A DNA stretch of 64,000 nt from assembly GCF_900142715.1 (NCBI RefSeq), contig NZ_FRBX01000002.1, positions 496,001 to 560,000 on the forward strand. The letters are read 5' to 3'. Position 1 is the stretch's first letter. Each line of letters begins with the position of its first letter. A model generated the notes under the pieces. The model did not search any database, was not told the origin of the DNA, and saw only the letters and a program-made list of their open reading frames with translations. The DNA is from Flavobacterium pectinovorum. GTDB lineage: Bacteria > Bacteroidota > Bacteroidia > Flavobacteriales > Flavobacteriaceae. Of the stretch, positions 19,587 to 27,791 are shown one piece after another. Made by a program: the position numbers and the translations under genes.

Positions 19587-19616
19587 TATATCAATTGAGA
19601 GTTTAAATTGTTACCC
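19587..19616 (-). promoter_or_regulatory. Predicted ECF sigma promoter (site 2)
   Basis: This is an exact second copy of GGGTAACAAT-N12-TTGATATA on the minus strand, 57 bp upstream of site 1 and just after the stop of the gene at 19623. Tandem promoters for the downstream lipoprotein gene are inferred. Confidence 0.65.
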
Positions 19617-19622
19617 TAAATT

Positions 19623-20207
19623 TTAATTTACTTTAAAACCCAATGCAATATAGGGTTGTGCAAAATCGGGAGCAGGACCTCCGGCACCATAAAAGTTGGA
19701 ACTTAAAAAGACTGCATTTCCTTGAGTAACAGGATAGGGAACGGGTGTATTATTTGATTTTCTCAATAAGCGCCCTACGGTTTGGTTAAGCGCGGTATAT
19801 CCTGGCAGAATGGTTCTTTTAACGGTAATAATATCGCCGGAGTTTACTAATACAGGTGTTATTGACTGGTAATCTAAAGTAGTTTGCGAAAAAGTATGTA
19901 CTCCGCTATAACTTGTATTGGCCGTTGTATTGATGACCTCCATAGTGTAACCGCCGGTGTAAGTGGATGGATTTTGATATCCTACGCTGCAAATTTCTCC
20001 ATTGGCGTTAATCTGGATCGTATATTCATGCGTTTCCAAATCCATTGTTGTAAGGTCGTTATAGCCATTTGCAGCTGTAAAAGCATTTGTAATTAATGTA
20101 GAAACATAAGTTGTATCACATACATTATTTGTTGGGTTGTTGTCGTTATCACAGCTGCTTATTAAAGTTGCCGCAAAACAAAATATCAAAGTTTTAATTG
20201 TTTTCAT
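19623..20207 (-). CDS. Small secreted lipoprotein of unknown function
   Basis: This 194-residue protein has a lipoprotein signal (MKTIKTLIFCFAATLISSC). The mature chain is Thr/Asn-rich and beta-type, with no recognised domain. It sits between other minus-strand envelope genes near an ECF sigma gene. A GGGTAACAAT element lies 45-54 bp upstream of its start, although the matching TTGATATA half is degenerate there. It is an envelope protein; its role is unknown. Confidence 0.75.
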   Translation of the reverse strand: MKTIKTLIFCFAATLISSCDNDNNPTNNVCDTTYVSTLITNAFTAANGYNDLTTMDLETHEYTIQINANGEICSVGYQNPSTYTGGYTMEVINTTANTSYSGVHTFSQTTLDYQSITPVLVNSGDIITVKRTILPGYTALNQTVGRLLRKSNNTPVPYPVTQGNAVFLSSNFYGAGGPAPDFAQPYIALGFKVN

Positions 20208-20251
20208 GATTTCTAATTTTATGTTTAGTAATAGATGTTTTTTGATGAAAA

Positions 20252-20261
20252 ATTGTTACCC
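20252..20261 (-). promoter_or_regulatory. GGGTAACAAT element upstream of lipoprotein gene
   Basis: This is an exact -35-like decamer on the minus strand, but the expected -10 position (20232-20239) reads AACATCTA rather than TTGATATA. It may be a weak or variant ECF promoter. Confidence 0.45.
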
Positions 20262-20273
20262 TAAATTTTTGAT

Positions 20274-20573
20274 TTATTTCGAAAGACATTTTTCTTCAAA
20301 TAAATTTCCGTCTTCATCAAGTGCGATGAGTATGTCTTTCTTCCGCGAAAGCGAAACGATTAAATAGATCCAGATGATAGTCCAAAACCCGAATGTGATA
20401 ACGGTAAGGAAGAAATGAAACGGATGATTGATTTCTTTTTTTTCTTTGGATAAAACGGCATAAGGCAATTTTTCGTTATGCTCGATAATCACAAAACCGT
20501 TTCTGATTTTAGAAGAAAGGGTTTTATGAAATTGATCCAGATTTTTTTGATTTATTAATTGGTAACTTTCCAT
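20274..20573 (-). CDS. Small membrane protein of unknown function
   Basis: This 99-residue protein has one strong hydrophobic stretch (FFLTVITFGFWTIIWIYLIVSL, about residues 54-75) after a charged N-terminal domain, and a short acidic/basic tail. No family is recognised. It is divergent from the ECF sigma gene (130 bp apart) and is preceded by a perfect GGGTAACAAT-N12-TTGATATA site, which suggests membership in the local ECF regulon. Confidence 0.65.
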   Translation of the reverse strand: MESYQLINQKNLDQFHKTLSSKIRNGFVIIEHNEKLPYAVLSKEKKEINHPFHFFLTVITFGFWTIIWIYLIVSLSRKKDILIALDEDGNLFEEKCLSK

Positions 20574-20614
20574 TTCTTTTAATTTTTAATTGTTTTAAAA
20601 GAGTTTTATATTGC

Positions 20615-20644
20615 TATATCAACTTGATTTTATAATTGTTACCC
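20615..20644 (-). promoter_or_regulatory. Predicted ECF sigma promoter (site 3)
   Basis: GGGTAACAAT-N12-TTGATATA is on the minus strand, about 42 bp before the ATG at 20573. It lies in the divergent region shared with the ECF sigma gene, but it points toward the small membrane protein gene. Confidence 0.7.
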
Positions 20645-20702
20645 CATTATTGAGAATTTATTTTGAGATTATTTTTACATTAGCTATTTAAAAGTTGTTT
20701 TT

Positions 20703-21287
20703 ATGGGCAAAATCAAAATTCATCCCGATCAAAAATATATCGAAGGACTTGCGGCTAATAACTCGGCAATCATTCAGGAGATTTATAAAAAGTTCGTTCC
20801 CAAGGTTGTCTTTTATATAAAGAACAATTCCGGAGATCAGGATCATGCTCAGGATGTGGTTCAGGAAATCATGATTTTGCTTTTTAATCAGGCAAAAAAC
20901 AAAACGCTGGAACTCACTTGTCCTTTTGATGCTTACTTTTTCTTGTTATGCAAAAGAAAATGGCTCAACGAATTGAAAAAAACATCTAATAAAGGGGTAA
21001 CAATTCATGAAGATGTGGGATCTATAAATGAATGCGGAGTGGAATTGGTAGAACAAACCGAACAATTTAATGAAAAACAACAGCTTTTTGACGCTATGTT
21101 TCTAAAATTGGGAGACAAATGTCAGGAATTATTAAAGTTGAGTTTTACTATTAAGTCGATGGAAGAAGTCGCCGAAAAACTCAATGTAACATACGGTTAT
21201 GTTCGCAAGAAAAAATCGTTGTGCATTGGCCAGTTAACACAATGGATTCAGGAAAACAACAACTTTAAATCGCTAAAAAATAATTAG
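20703..21287 (+). CDS. ECF (sigma-70 family) RNA polymerase sigma factor
   Basis: This 194-residue protein has region 2 (AQDVVQEIMILLFNQAKNKT ... CPFDAYFFLLCKRKWLNELKK, about residues 55-100) and a C-terminal region 4 helix-turn-helix (SFTIKSMEEVAEKLNVTYGYVRKKKSLC). It directs RNA polymerase to envelope-response promoters; the GGGTAACAAT-N12-TTGATATA sites nearby are the obvious candidates. Its stop is 2 bp before the next gene, which encodes a membrane protein likely to be its anti-sigma partner. Confidence 0.92.
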   Translation: MGKIKIHPDQKYIEGLAANNSAIIQEIYKKFVPKVVFYIKNNSGDQDHAQDVVQEIMILLFNQAKNKTLELTCPFDAYFFLLCKRKWLNELKKTSNKGVTIHEDVGSINECGVELVEQTEQFNEKQQLFDAMFLKLGDKCQELLKLSFTIKSMEEVAEKLNVTYGYVRKKKSLCIGQLTQWIQENNNFKSLKNN

Positions 21288-21289
21288 TC

Positions 21290-22009
21290 ATGAACGAAGA
21301 ACGTTACATAACATTCGATCAATATCTTCAGGATGAAATGACTGTTGAAGAGAAAAATAGTTTTGAAAAACAATTGGCAGAAGATCCCGAATTTGCCGCC
21401 GAATTTGAAACTTTTAAGAACGTACATCTTCAGCTGGAAACTAAATTTGGATATGAACAGGAAAGAGAAGCTTTCAAAGAAAATCTAATAAAAGTTTCAG
21501 ATAAACATTTCAATAAACCAAAAGTAATTGCACTAAAACCTTGGTATTATGGTGCTGCGGCAGCTGCCGTAATTTTGATGGGATTATTTTTTTATAATTA
21601 TAGTCAAAAACCGTCTTTTGAAGATTTTAATCATCCGGAATCGGCTTATTTTACAGAAAGAGGCAATGTTGAGGCAACGCTAAAACAAGCAGAAACAGCA
21701 TTTAATTCAAAGGAATATAAAAAAGCAATTCCGCTTTTTGAATCTATTTTGAAAGAAAATCATACACCGGAAATTCAATATTTTTACGGAGTATCATTAT
21801 TACAAGACAATCAAATCATAAAAGCCCAAAATGTTTTTAATCAACTAAAATCAGGAACTTCGGTCTATAAAGATAAAGCAACGTGGAATTTGGCTTTAGT
21901 TAAATTAAAACAAAAAAACTACAACGCTTGTAGAGAAATCCTGCTTACAATTCCTGAGGATTATGAAGATTATGTAGAAGTTCAGATTTTGTTGAGAGAA
22001 TTGGAATAA
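21290..22009 (+). CDS. Membrane TPR protein, probable anti-sigma partner
   Basis: This 239-residue protein has a helical N-terminal cytoplasmic domain (FDQYLQDEMTVEEKNSFEKQL, resembling the anti-sigma N-terminal helix region). A single membrane segment follows at about residues 93-110 (WYYGAAAAAVILMGLFFY), and an external part carries TPR-like helices (AFNSKEYKKAIPLFESIL, ATWNLALVKLKQKNYNACREIL). It is co-transcribed with the ECF sigma gene (2-bp gap). The anti-sigma role is inferred from context; it lacks the HxxxCxxC zinc motif of ZAS-type anti-sigma factors. Confidence 0.75.
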   Translation: MNEERYITFDQYLQDEMTVEEKNSFEKQLAEDPEFAAEFETFKNVHLQLETKFGYEQEREAFKENLIKVSDKHFNKPKVIALKPWYYGAAAAAVILMGLFFYNYSQKPSFEDFNHPESAYFTERGNVEATLKQAETAFNSKEYKKAIPLFESILKENHTPEIQYFYGVSLLQDNQIIKAQNVFNQLKSGTSVYKDKATWNLALVKLKQKNYNACREILLTIPEDYEDYVEVQILLRELE

Positions 22010-22042
22010 ATTATAAACTTTTGTCTCTTTACGTAAACCCGT

Positions 22043-22083
22043 AATCGAATTTAGATTTTAATATCTAAATTCGATTTTTTTTA
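22043..22083 (+). terminator. Rho-independent terminator after the sigma operon
   Basis: AATCGAATTTAGAT (22043-22056) and ATCTAAATTCGATT (22063-22076) form a perfect 14-bp stem with a 6-nt loop, followed by a T-rich tract. Confidence 0.88.
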
Positions 22084-22130
22084 TTAAGAATTTACCACGA
22101 AACCTTTATAATTTTAATCCAAATTAACGA

Positions 22131-23789
22131 ATGAAAAAAATTACGTTATTATTTCTTCTTTTTCTTTCTCAAATCATCTTCGGTGCTAAAATTACCGAAA
22201 CCGAAAAATTAGCTGCAACCTGCAAAGTTTGGGGGTTCTTAAAATATTATCATCCACAAGTAGCCAGCGGAGCATTTAATTGGGATAATCAGCTTTTGGA
22301 TATTTTACCTAAAATTGATAAAGCACAAACAAAAGAAGAATTTTCATTAGTCCTTGAAAACTGGATTGACGCTTTGGGTCAGATAAAAGAAATAGCACCA
22401 ATTGCGACTCCAAAAGATGTTGAATATTTTGATAAAAACTTCGATTTAAGCTGGTTTAATAACAAGCTGTTTTCTAAAAAACTTTCAAAGAAATTGAAAT
22501 TTATTGAAGAGAACAGATTTCAGGGAGAACAGTTTTATGTTTACAGCTTAGTAGGAGGTGGGAATGTTGGCTTGAAAAATGAAAGCAATAAACATCCGGA
22601 TTTTACAAATAAGAATTCAAAACTTCGATTGGTATTTATGTATTGGAATCTGGTTGAATATTTTTTTCCGGATAAATATTTAATGGATCAGAAATGGGAT
22701 ATCACTTTAGAAAAAACAATACCGCTTGTAATTAAAGCAGAGAATCAAGATGATTTTTATCTGGCAATGAGAAAAATGGTATCAAGAATTGATGACAGTC
22801 ACACAGAATTTTTTACATTTTTGCCTCCAACGGTCCCAAAAATAAAAAATTTTTTCCCTGCTCATGGAAAGATAATTGATGAGAAATTAGTCATTACAGA
22901 AATTTTGGCTGATAGTCTTGCTCAGGCATATGATATAAAAGTTGGAACTATAATTACTAAAATAAATGATAAAACGATAAGAGAAATTATTGCAGAGAAT
23001 AGAGATTTGATTTGTGCTTCAAACGAGCCTAAATATTTAGATAAACTGGCGGAGAAAATTTTAAGAAGTTATTCTGATGATTTAGTAAAAGTAGAGTTTT
23101 CTAAAAATGACCTATATGTCACAAAAACAATGATTTGGTATGATTATCATGATTCTCACAGAAATGAATTTAAAAAAGGTGCACGAAAAAAGAAGGAAAA
23201 ATTCAAGCTTTTGGAGAATAATATTGGCTATGTTAATATGGGAATTATAGAAAGAAAAAATATTCCGGATATGATTGAAGCACTAAAAAATACTAGAACA
23301 ATCATTTTTGATCTTAGAAATTACCCAAAAGGAACTTTTGAACCAATAGGAAATTTTTTAAACTCACAAGAAAAGAAATTTGCCATTTACACACTTCCGG
23401 ATTTAACTTATCCAGGAAGATGTAAATGGAGTAGTGGATCTTCAATTGGTTTTGATAATAAAGATTACTATAAAGGGAAAGTTGTTCTTTTATTGGATGA
23501 AAAAACGCAAAGTCAGGCAGAATGGACTGCAATGTGTTTTCAAACTTCAGGAAATACTACAATTGTCGGAAGTCAAACTTCTGGTGCAGATGGAAATATT
23601 TCCATATTTGATTTTGAGGGATTTAATACGCAGTTCTCAGGGATTGGTGTTTTTTATCCAGACAAACGAGAAACGCAAAGAATCGGAATCGTTCCGGATA
23701 TTGAAGTAAAACCAACAATCAAAGGAATTCAGGAAGGAAGGGACGAAGTTTTAGATCGTGCTTTGCTGTTTGTTGAAACTGGAAAATAA
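22131..23789 (+). CDS. S41 family peptidase (C-terminal processing peptidase-like), copy 1
   Basis: This 552-residue protein has a signal peptide (MKKITLLFLLFLSQIIFG), an N-terminal S41-associated domain with the VWGFLKYYHP motif, a PDZ-like segment (DIKVGTIITKINDKTIREII) and a C-terminal S41 catalytic domain. The catalytic Ser motif is TQSQAEWTAM, followed by VGSQTSGADG. It is predicted to be a periplasmic or surface serine protease. It is the first of a tandem pair with the next gene (40 bp apart); a third paralogue lies at 52649. The catalytic Lys could not be assigned with certainty. Confidence 0.88.
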   Translation: MKKITLLFLLFLSQIIFGAKITETEKLAATCKVWGFLKYYHPQVASGAFNWDNQLLDILPKIDKAQTKEEFSLVLENWIDALGQIKEIAPIATPKDVEYFDKNFDLSWFNNKLFSKKLSKKLKFIEENRFQGEQFYVYSLVGGGNVGLKNESNKHPDFTNKNSKLRLVFMYWNLVEYFFPDKYLMDQKWDITLEKTIPLVIKAENQDDFYLAMRKMVSRIDDSHTEFFTFLPPTVPKIKNFFPAHGKIIDEKLVITEILADSLAQAYDIKVGTIITKINDKTIREIIAENRDLICASNEPKYLDKLAEKILRSYSDDLVKVEFSKNDLYVTKTMIWYDYHDSHRNEFKKGARKKKEKFKLLENNIGYVNMGIIERKNIPDMIEALKNTRTIIFDLRNYPKGTFEPIGNFLNSQEKKFAIYTLPDLTYPGRCKWSSGSSIGFDNKDYYKGKVVLLLDEKTQSQAEWTAMCFQTSGNTTIVGSQTSGADGNISIFDFEGFNTQFSGIGVFYPDKRETQRIGIVPDIEVKPTIKGIQEGRDEVLDRALLFVETGK

Positions 23790-23829
23790 TCCAAAAACAA
23801 AACTATTATAAATTTAAACTTAAGTCTTA

Positions 23830-25485
23830 ATGAAAAAAATTACCCTCTTTTTTCTACTGCTTCTTTCTCAAATTACTTTTGGCTATGCTAAAATTACCGA
23901 AACCGAAAAACTTGCTGCAACCTGCAAAGTTTGGGGTTATCTAAAATATTACCACCCAAAAGTCGCCAACGGCGATTTTAATTGGGATGAAAAACTTTTT
24001 GAGGTTTTGCCTAAAATTGAAAGCGCAAAAAACAAAGAAGAATATTCAGCAGTAATAGAAAAATGGATAGATGATCTGGGAGTTGTACCCACAAATAAAC
24101 CTCTTGCTGATGATCCGAAAAAAGATTTTTTTAATGAAAATCTAAACTTAGACTGGACACAAAAAGACAAATTGTTTTCTAAAAGCCTTTCTAATAAATT
24201 GAAATTTATTACAGAGAATAGATTTCAAGGAGCAAATCATTATGTAAACCGTGATGGAAAAGAAGTCAGTTTTCAGTTTGTTAACGAGCCGGAATATGCA
24301 GAAGTTTTATGGACAAATAAAAATTTACGTCTTCTTACTTTATTCCGTTTTTGGAATTATGTAGAATATTTTTTTCCATATAAATATAAAATGGATCAAA
24401 AATGGGATGATGCGCTGGTTGAAATTCTGCCGCATATAAGTGCTTCGGCATCTGAAAAAGAGTTTTTATTAGCAATGCGCGAAATATCTATAAAACTTAA
24501 CGATACTCATGCAGCGACTTTTAATATGCAAATGATGCAGTATTTAGGCGGGGAGAAATATACTGCTTTTGGGACTAAATTCATAGATGATAAAGCCGTA
24601 ATTACTACTATAGCAAATGATTCTTTAGCAAAGATTGACGATTTAAAAATAGGAGATGTTATCACTAAAATTGATGGTATAACGGTCGCACAAAAATTAG
24701 ACGAACTCCTAAAATACATGCAGGGCTCTAATAGGCCAGCTGCTATATTAAATGGGGCCCTTGTAATGTTTACAGGAAATACAGATGACTTTGAGGTTGA
24801 GTTCATTCGCGACAATATTACTTCGGTAAAAAAAATACATCGTTATCCGAATGAAAAAATTAAAAGGTCACCGCCAAAAAATAGTCCAAATTGGGAAATT
24901 CTGGAAGATAACATTGGTTATGTAAAAATGAATAAAGTGCCAAAAGAAGAAGTGCCGGAAATGATGGAGAAATTAAAGAATACACAAGCTATAATTTTCG
25001 ATGTTAGGAACAGACCAACATATACCGATTTTTTAGTTAGTGAATATTTAAACCCGGAACCGAAACCTATTTTGAGATTACTTTATCAGGATTTGAGTTA
25101 TCCTGGACGTTACTATTTTAGTGATGAGATGGAAGAATGTGGTAAAATCAATACAGATTATTATAAAGGTAAAGTAATTGTTTTGGTAAATTCGGGAACT
25201 CATAGTTTTGGAGAACAAACAGCAATGAGTTTGCAAACGGCACCAAATGCAACTGTTATTGGCAGTCAAACTTCTGGTGCTGACGGTCCAAATTATTACT
25301 TTAAGATTATCAAAGGTTTTGATTCCTCTTTTACTTCAGCAGGTGTTTTTTATCCAAATAAAAAAGAAACGCAACGTATTGGAATTGTTCCTGATATTGA
25401 AGTAAAACCAACTATTGTGGGAGCTCAACAAGGAAAAGATGAAGTACTGGATAGAGCTAAATTGTTTGCTAAAAACGGGAAATAA
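23830..25485 (+). CDS. S41 family peptidase, copy 2
   Basis: This 551-residue tandem paralogue of the preceding gene shares the same ordered domains: a signal peptide (MKKITLFFLLLLSQITFG), VWGYLKYYHP, PDZ (DLKIGDVITKIDGITVAQKL) and S41 catalytic core (GTHSFGEQTAMSLQTAP, VIGSQTSGADG). In its FRFWNYVEYFFPYKYKMDQ segment it is closer to the third paralogue at 52649 than to its neighbour. It is probably exported and degrades or trims envelope proteins; the substrate is unknown. Confidence 0.88.
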   Translation: MKKITLFFLLLLSQITFGYAKITETEKLAATCKVWGYLKYYHPKVANGDFNWDEKLFEVLPKIESAKNKEEYSAVIEKWIDDLGVVPTNKPLADDPKKDFFNENLNLDWTQKDKLFSKSLSNKLKFITENRFQGANHYVNRDGKEVSFQFVNEPEYAEVLWTNKNLRLLTLFRFWNYVEYFFPYKYKMDQKWDDALVEILPHISASASEKEFLLAMREISIKLNDTHAATFNMQMMQYLGGEKYTAFGTKFIDDKAVITTIANDSLAKIDDLKIGDVITKIDGITVAQKLDELLKYMQGSNRPAAILNGALVMFTGNTDDFEVEFIRDNITSVKKIHRYPNEKIKRSPPKNSPNWEILEDNIGYVKMNKVPKEEVPEMMEKLKNTQAIIFDVRNRPTYTDFLVSEYLNPEPKPILRLLYQDLSYPGRYYFSDEMEECGKINTDYYKGKVIVLVNSGTHSFGEQTAMSLQTAPNATVIGSQTSGADGPNYYFKIIKGFDSSFTSAGVFYPNKKETQRIGIVPDIEVKPTIVGAQQGKDEVLDRAKLFAKNGK

Positions 25486-25785
25486 TAGTGAGTATTAATT
25501 TCTCGCTTGCTTTGTCAGACTGAGCGACCCCGAAGCTTCGGGAGAAGTCTCACAAAGAGAATCATCAGAGATACCTTTGTCAAAGTTCAAAACTTTGTCC
25601 AAATTTTTTTATGTATTCAAACCCGACAGGTTTTTATCCCGAGGCTTCGGGACTGTCGGGTTTATTATTAAGAAGCAAAGAGAAAAAAATCCGCGCCCAA
25701 TCCGCGTTTTCACGAAGTGAATCCGTTTCATCCGTGTGCCATTTTCGTCATAACATTCAAATTGGGAAAGTTTTTAATATTGTCG
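25486..25785. repeat. Intergenic region of composite flavobacterial repeats
   Basis: These roughly 300 bp contain no gene. From the left they hold a partial copy of a TTTGTCAGACTGAGCG-type repeat, the palindrome CCCCGAAGCTTCGGGA (25528-25543), a nested hairpin at 25619-25663, and a segment with AATCCGCG and AATCCGTTTCATCCGTG that resembles the sequence at 63780-63915. Only the predicted tatD promoter at the right end looks gene-related. Confidence 0.7.
25619..25663. terminator. Nested hairpin, terminator-like repeat
   Basis: AAACCCGACAG (25619-25629) pairs perfectly with CTGTCGGGTTT (25653-25663) and encloses a second hairpin TCCCGAGGCTTCGGGA (25637-25652). A weaker relative of the outer stem occurs at 63941-63970. 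It is probably a dispersed repeat that can also terminate transcription. Confidence 0.65.
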
Positions 25786-25793
25786 TAATTTTG
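25786..25793 (+). promoter_or_regulatory. Predicted -7 element for the tatD operon
   Basis: TAATTTTG matches TAnnTTTG, with TTG at 25762-25764 about 21 bp upstream as the -33 element. The implied transcription start near 25800 fits the TTG start codon at 25814. Confidence 0.55.
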
Positions 25794-25813
25794 AACCTTT
25801 AAAAATTAGAAAA

Positions 25814-26593
25814 TTGAATTCAACGACAATAATTACCGATACACATACCCATTTATATTCTGAAGAATTTGATCAGGATCGCGACGAAATGATTCAAAGA
25901 GCCATTGATGCTGGCGTAACGCGTTTTTTTATTCCTGCAATTGATGCCGCTGCAACACAATCAATGTACGATTTAGAGCAAAATTATCCGGATAATGTGT
26001 TTTTAATGATGGGTTTGCATCCCACTTACGTGAAAGATAATTATCTGGACGAGTTAAAGCACGTTGAAGCTGAACTGGCCAAAAGAAAATTCTACGCCGT
26101 TGGTGAAATCGGGATTGATTTGTATTGGGATAAAACGCATTTAAAAGAGCAGCAAATTGCTTTTAAAAGACAAATTCAATTAGCAAAACAATACAAACTG
26201 CCAATCGTAATTCATTGCCGTGAAGCTTTTGATGAAATTTTTGCAATTTTGGAAGAAGAAAAATCAGATGATTTGTTTGGGATTTTTCACTGTTTCTCCG
26301 GAACTCACGAACAAGCTTTACAGGCAATATCCTATAATATGAAACTGGGAATTGGCGGAGTTGTAACTTTTAAGAACGGAAAAATTGATCAATTTTTAAA
26401 TCAAATCGAATTAAAACATATTGTTCTTGAAACTGATTCGCCGTATTTAGCACCAATTCCTTATCGCGGAAAACGAAATGAAAGCGGTTATTTGGTAAAT
26501 GTTATTGCCAAATTAGCCGATATATATGATGTTTCTGAAGAAGAAATAGCGACAATTACAACACAAAATTCAAAAGACGTTTTTGGGATTTAA
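25814..26593 (+). CDS. TatD family metal-dependent hydrolase (DNase)
   Basis: This 259-residue TIM-barrel amidohydrolase has the metal-binding motifs TDTHTHLYSEEF (N-terminal HxH), AVGEIGIDLYW (Glu ligand), IVIHCREAF, FHCFSGTHEQ and LETDSPYLAP. TatD proteins are Mg-dependent 3'-5' exonucleases for DNA repair and fragmentation. The start is the TTG at 25814: no ATG lies between the predicted promoter and the HxH motif. Confidence 0.93.
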   Translation: MNSTTIITDTHTHLYSEEFDQDRDEMIQRAIDAGVTRFFIPAIDAAATQSMYDLEQNYPDNVFLMMGLHPTYVKDNYLDELKHVEAELAKRKFYAVGEIGIDLYWDKTHLKEQQIAFKRQIQLAKQYKLPIVIHCREAFDEIFAILEEEKSDDLFGIFHCFSGTHEQALQAISYNMKLGIGGVVTFKNGKIDQFLNQIELKHIVLETDSPYLAPIPYRGKRNESGYLVNVIAKLADIYDVSEEEIATITTQNSKDVFGI

Positions 26594-26654
26594 CCCTATA
26601 GTTACTTAACTTTAGTTTTTTTTTTGTTCTTTTGCCCACTAAAAATAGATATTA

Positions 26655-27791
26655 ATGCAGAAATTTGATGCCATTCGACCGTTTTATGATTCTGAAATAA
26701 ATGAAGCACTTCATGATGTTGTCAATCATCCGATGATGAAAACCATGATGAACTTTACTTTTCCGGAAGTAGAAGATGAGGTTTGGAAAGAGCAGCTTAA
26801 GAAAACACATTCGATTCGTGATTTTCAATGCAACTTTATTTATAATACCATCCAAAAGGTTCTTGAAAAAAGTTCTGAAGGACTTACAACTTCAGGATTT
26901 GAGAAACTTGAAAAAAATACTTCTTACCTATTTATTTCGAATCACAGAGATATTCTTCTAGATACAACCTTATTAAATGTTTGTTTGTTCGAGCATGGTT
27001 TGGTAATGACAGCATCTGCAATTGGAGACAATCTGGTTAAAAAAGCATTTTTAAGCACATTGGCAAAACTGAATAGAAACTTTTTGGTTTTAAGAGGTTT
27101 AACGCCGAGAGAAATGCTGCAGAGTTCTAAATTGCTGGCAGAATATATGGGACAATTATTGCTTCGCGAAAATCGTTCGGTTTGGATAGCTCAAAGAGAA
27201 GGACGTACGAAAGACGGAAACGACGAAACTAATCCAGGCGTTTTAAAAATGATCGGAATGGGTTCTGATGAAGCCAATTTGATGGATTATTTTAAGAAAT
27301 TAAAAATCGTTCCGGTTTCGATTTCATACGAATATGATCCTACGGATGTTTTGAAAATGCCGCAATTAATGGCAGAAGCAAACAATGAAGTTTACGTTAA
27401 AGATAAAAATGAGGATTTCATGACCATTTTGAGTGGTATCATGGGAACCAAAAAAAGAATACATATTTCTGTTGGTGACGTTCTGGATACAGAAATCGAT
27501 CAGATTGTGGCCGAAAATGACAATGCCAACAAACAAGTTCAGGCGTTGGCACAAGTAATTGATGATTCTATCTTGAAGAATTACCAATTGTGGCCAACAA
27601 ATTTTATTGCTTACGATATTTTAAACGAAACTGATAAGTTCTCTCATTTGTACAAAGAAACTGAGAAATCACTTTTTGAGCGTCGTTTAGAAATGCGTAT
27701 TGGCAGCGATAATCCTGTTACAAGACTAGGGTTTTTATCAATGTATGCCAATCCAGTTGTCAATAAATTAAAATATCAGGATGTCATCTAA
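26655..27791 (+). CDS. Glycerol-phosphate acyltransferase-like (PlsC/GPAT family)
   Basis: This 378-residue protein has the acyltransferase block I variant LFISNHRDILLDTTLL, a block II-like VLRGLTPREML and the block III-like IAQREGRTKDGNDETNPGVLKM. There is no membrane segment, so it is probably a cytoplasmic or peripheral enzyme transferring acyl groups to glycerol phosphate or a related lipid acceptor. Its stop overlaps the asparaginase start by 11 bp, implying coupled translation. The acceptor specificity is uncertain. Confidence 0.85.
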   Translation: MQKFDAIRPFYDSEINEALHDVVNHPMMKTMMNFTFPEVEDEVWKEQLKKTHSIRDFQCNFIYNTIQKVLEKSSEGLTTSGFEKLEKNTSYLFISNHRDILLDTTLLNVCLFEHGLVMTASAIGDNLVKKAFLSTLAKLNRNFLVLRGLTPREMLQSSKLLAEYMGQLLLRENRSVWIAQREGRTKDGNDETNPGVLKMIGMGSDEANLMDYFKKLKIVPVSISYEYDPTDVLKMPQLMAEANNEVYVKDKNEDFMTILSGIMGTKKRIHISVGDVLDTEIDQIVAENDNANKQVQALAQVIDDSILKNYQLWPTNFIAYDILNETDKFSHLYKETEKSLFERRLEMRIGSDNPVTRLGFLSMYANPVVNKLKYQDVI

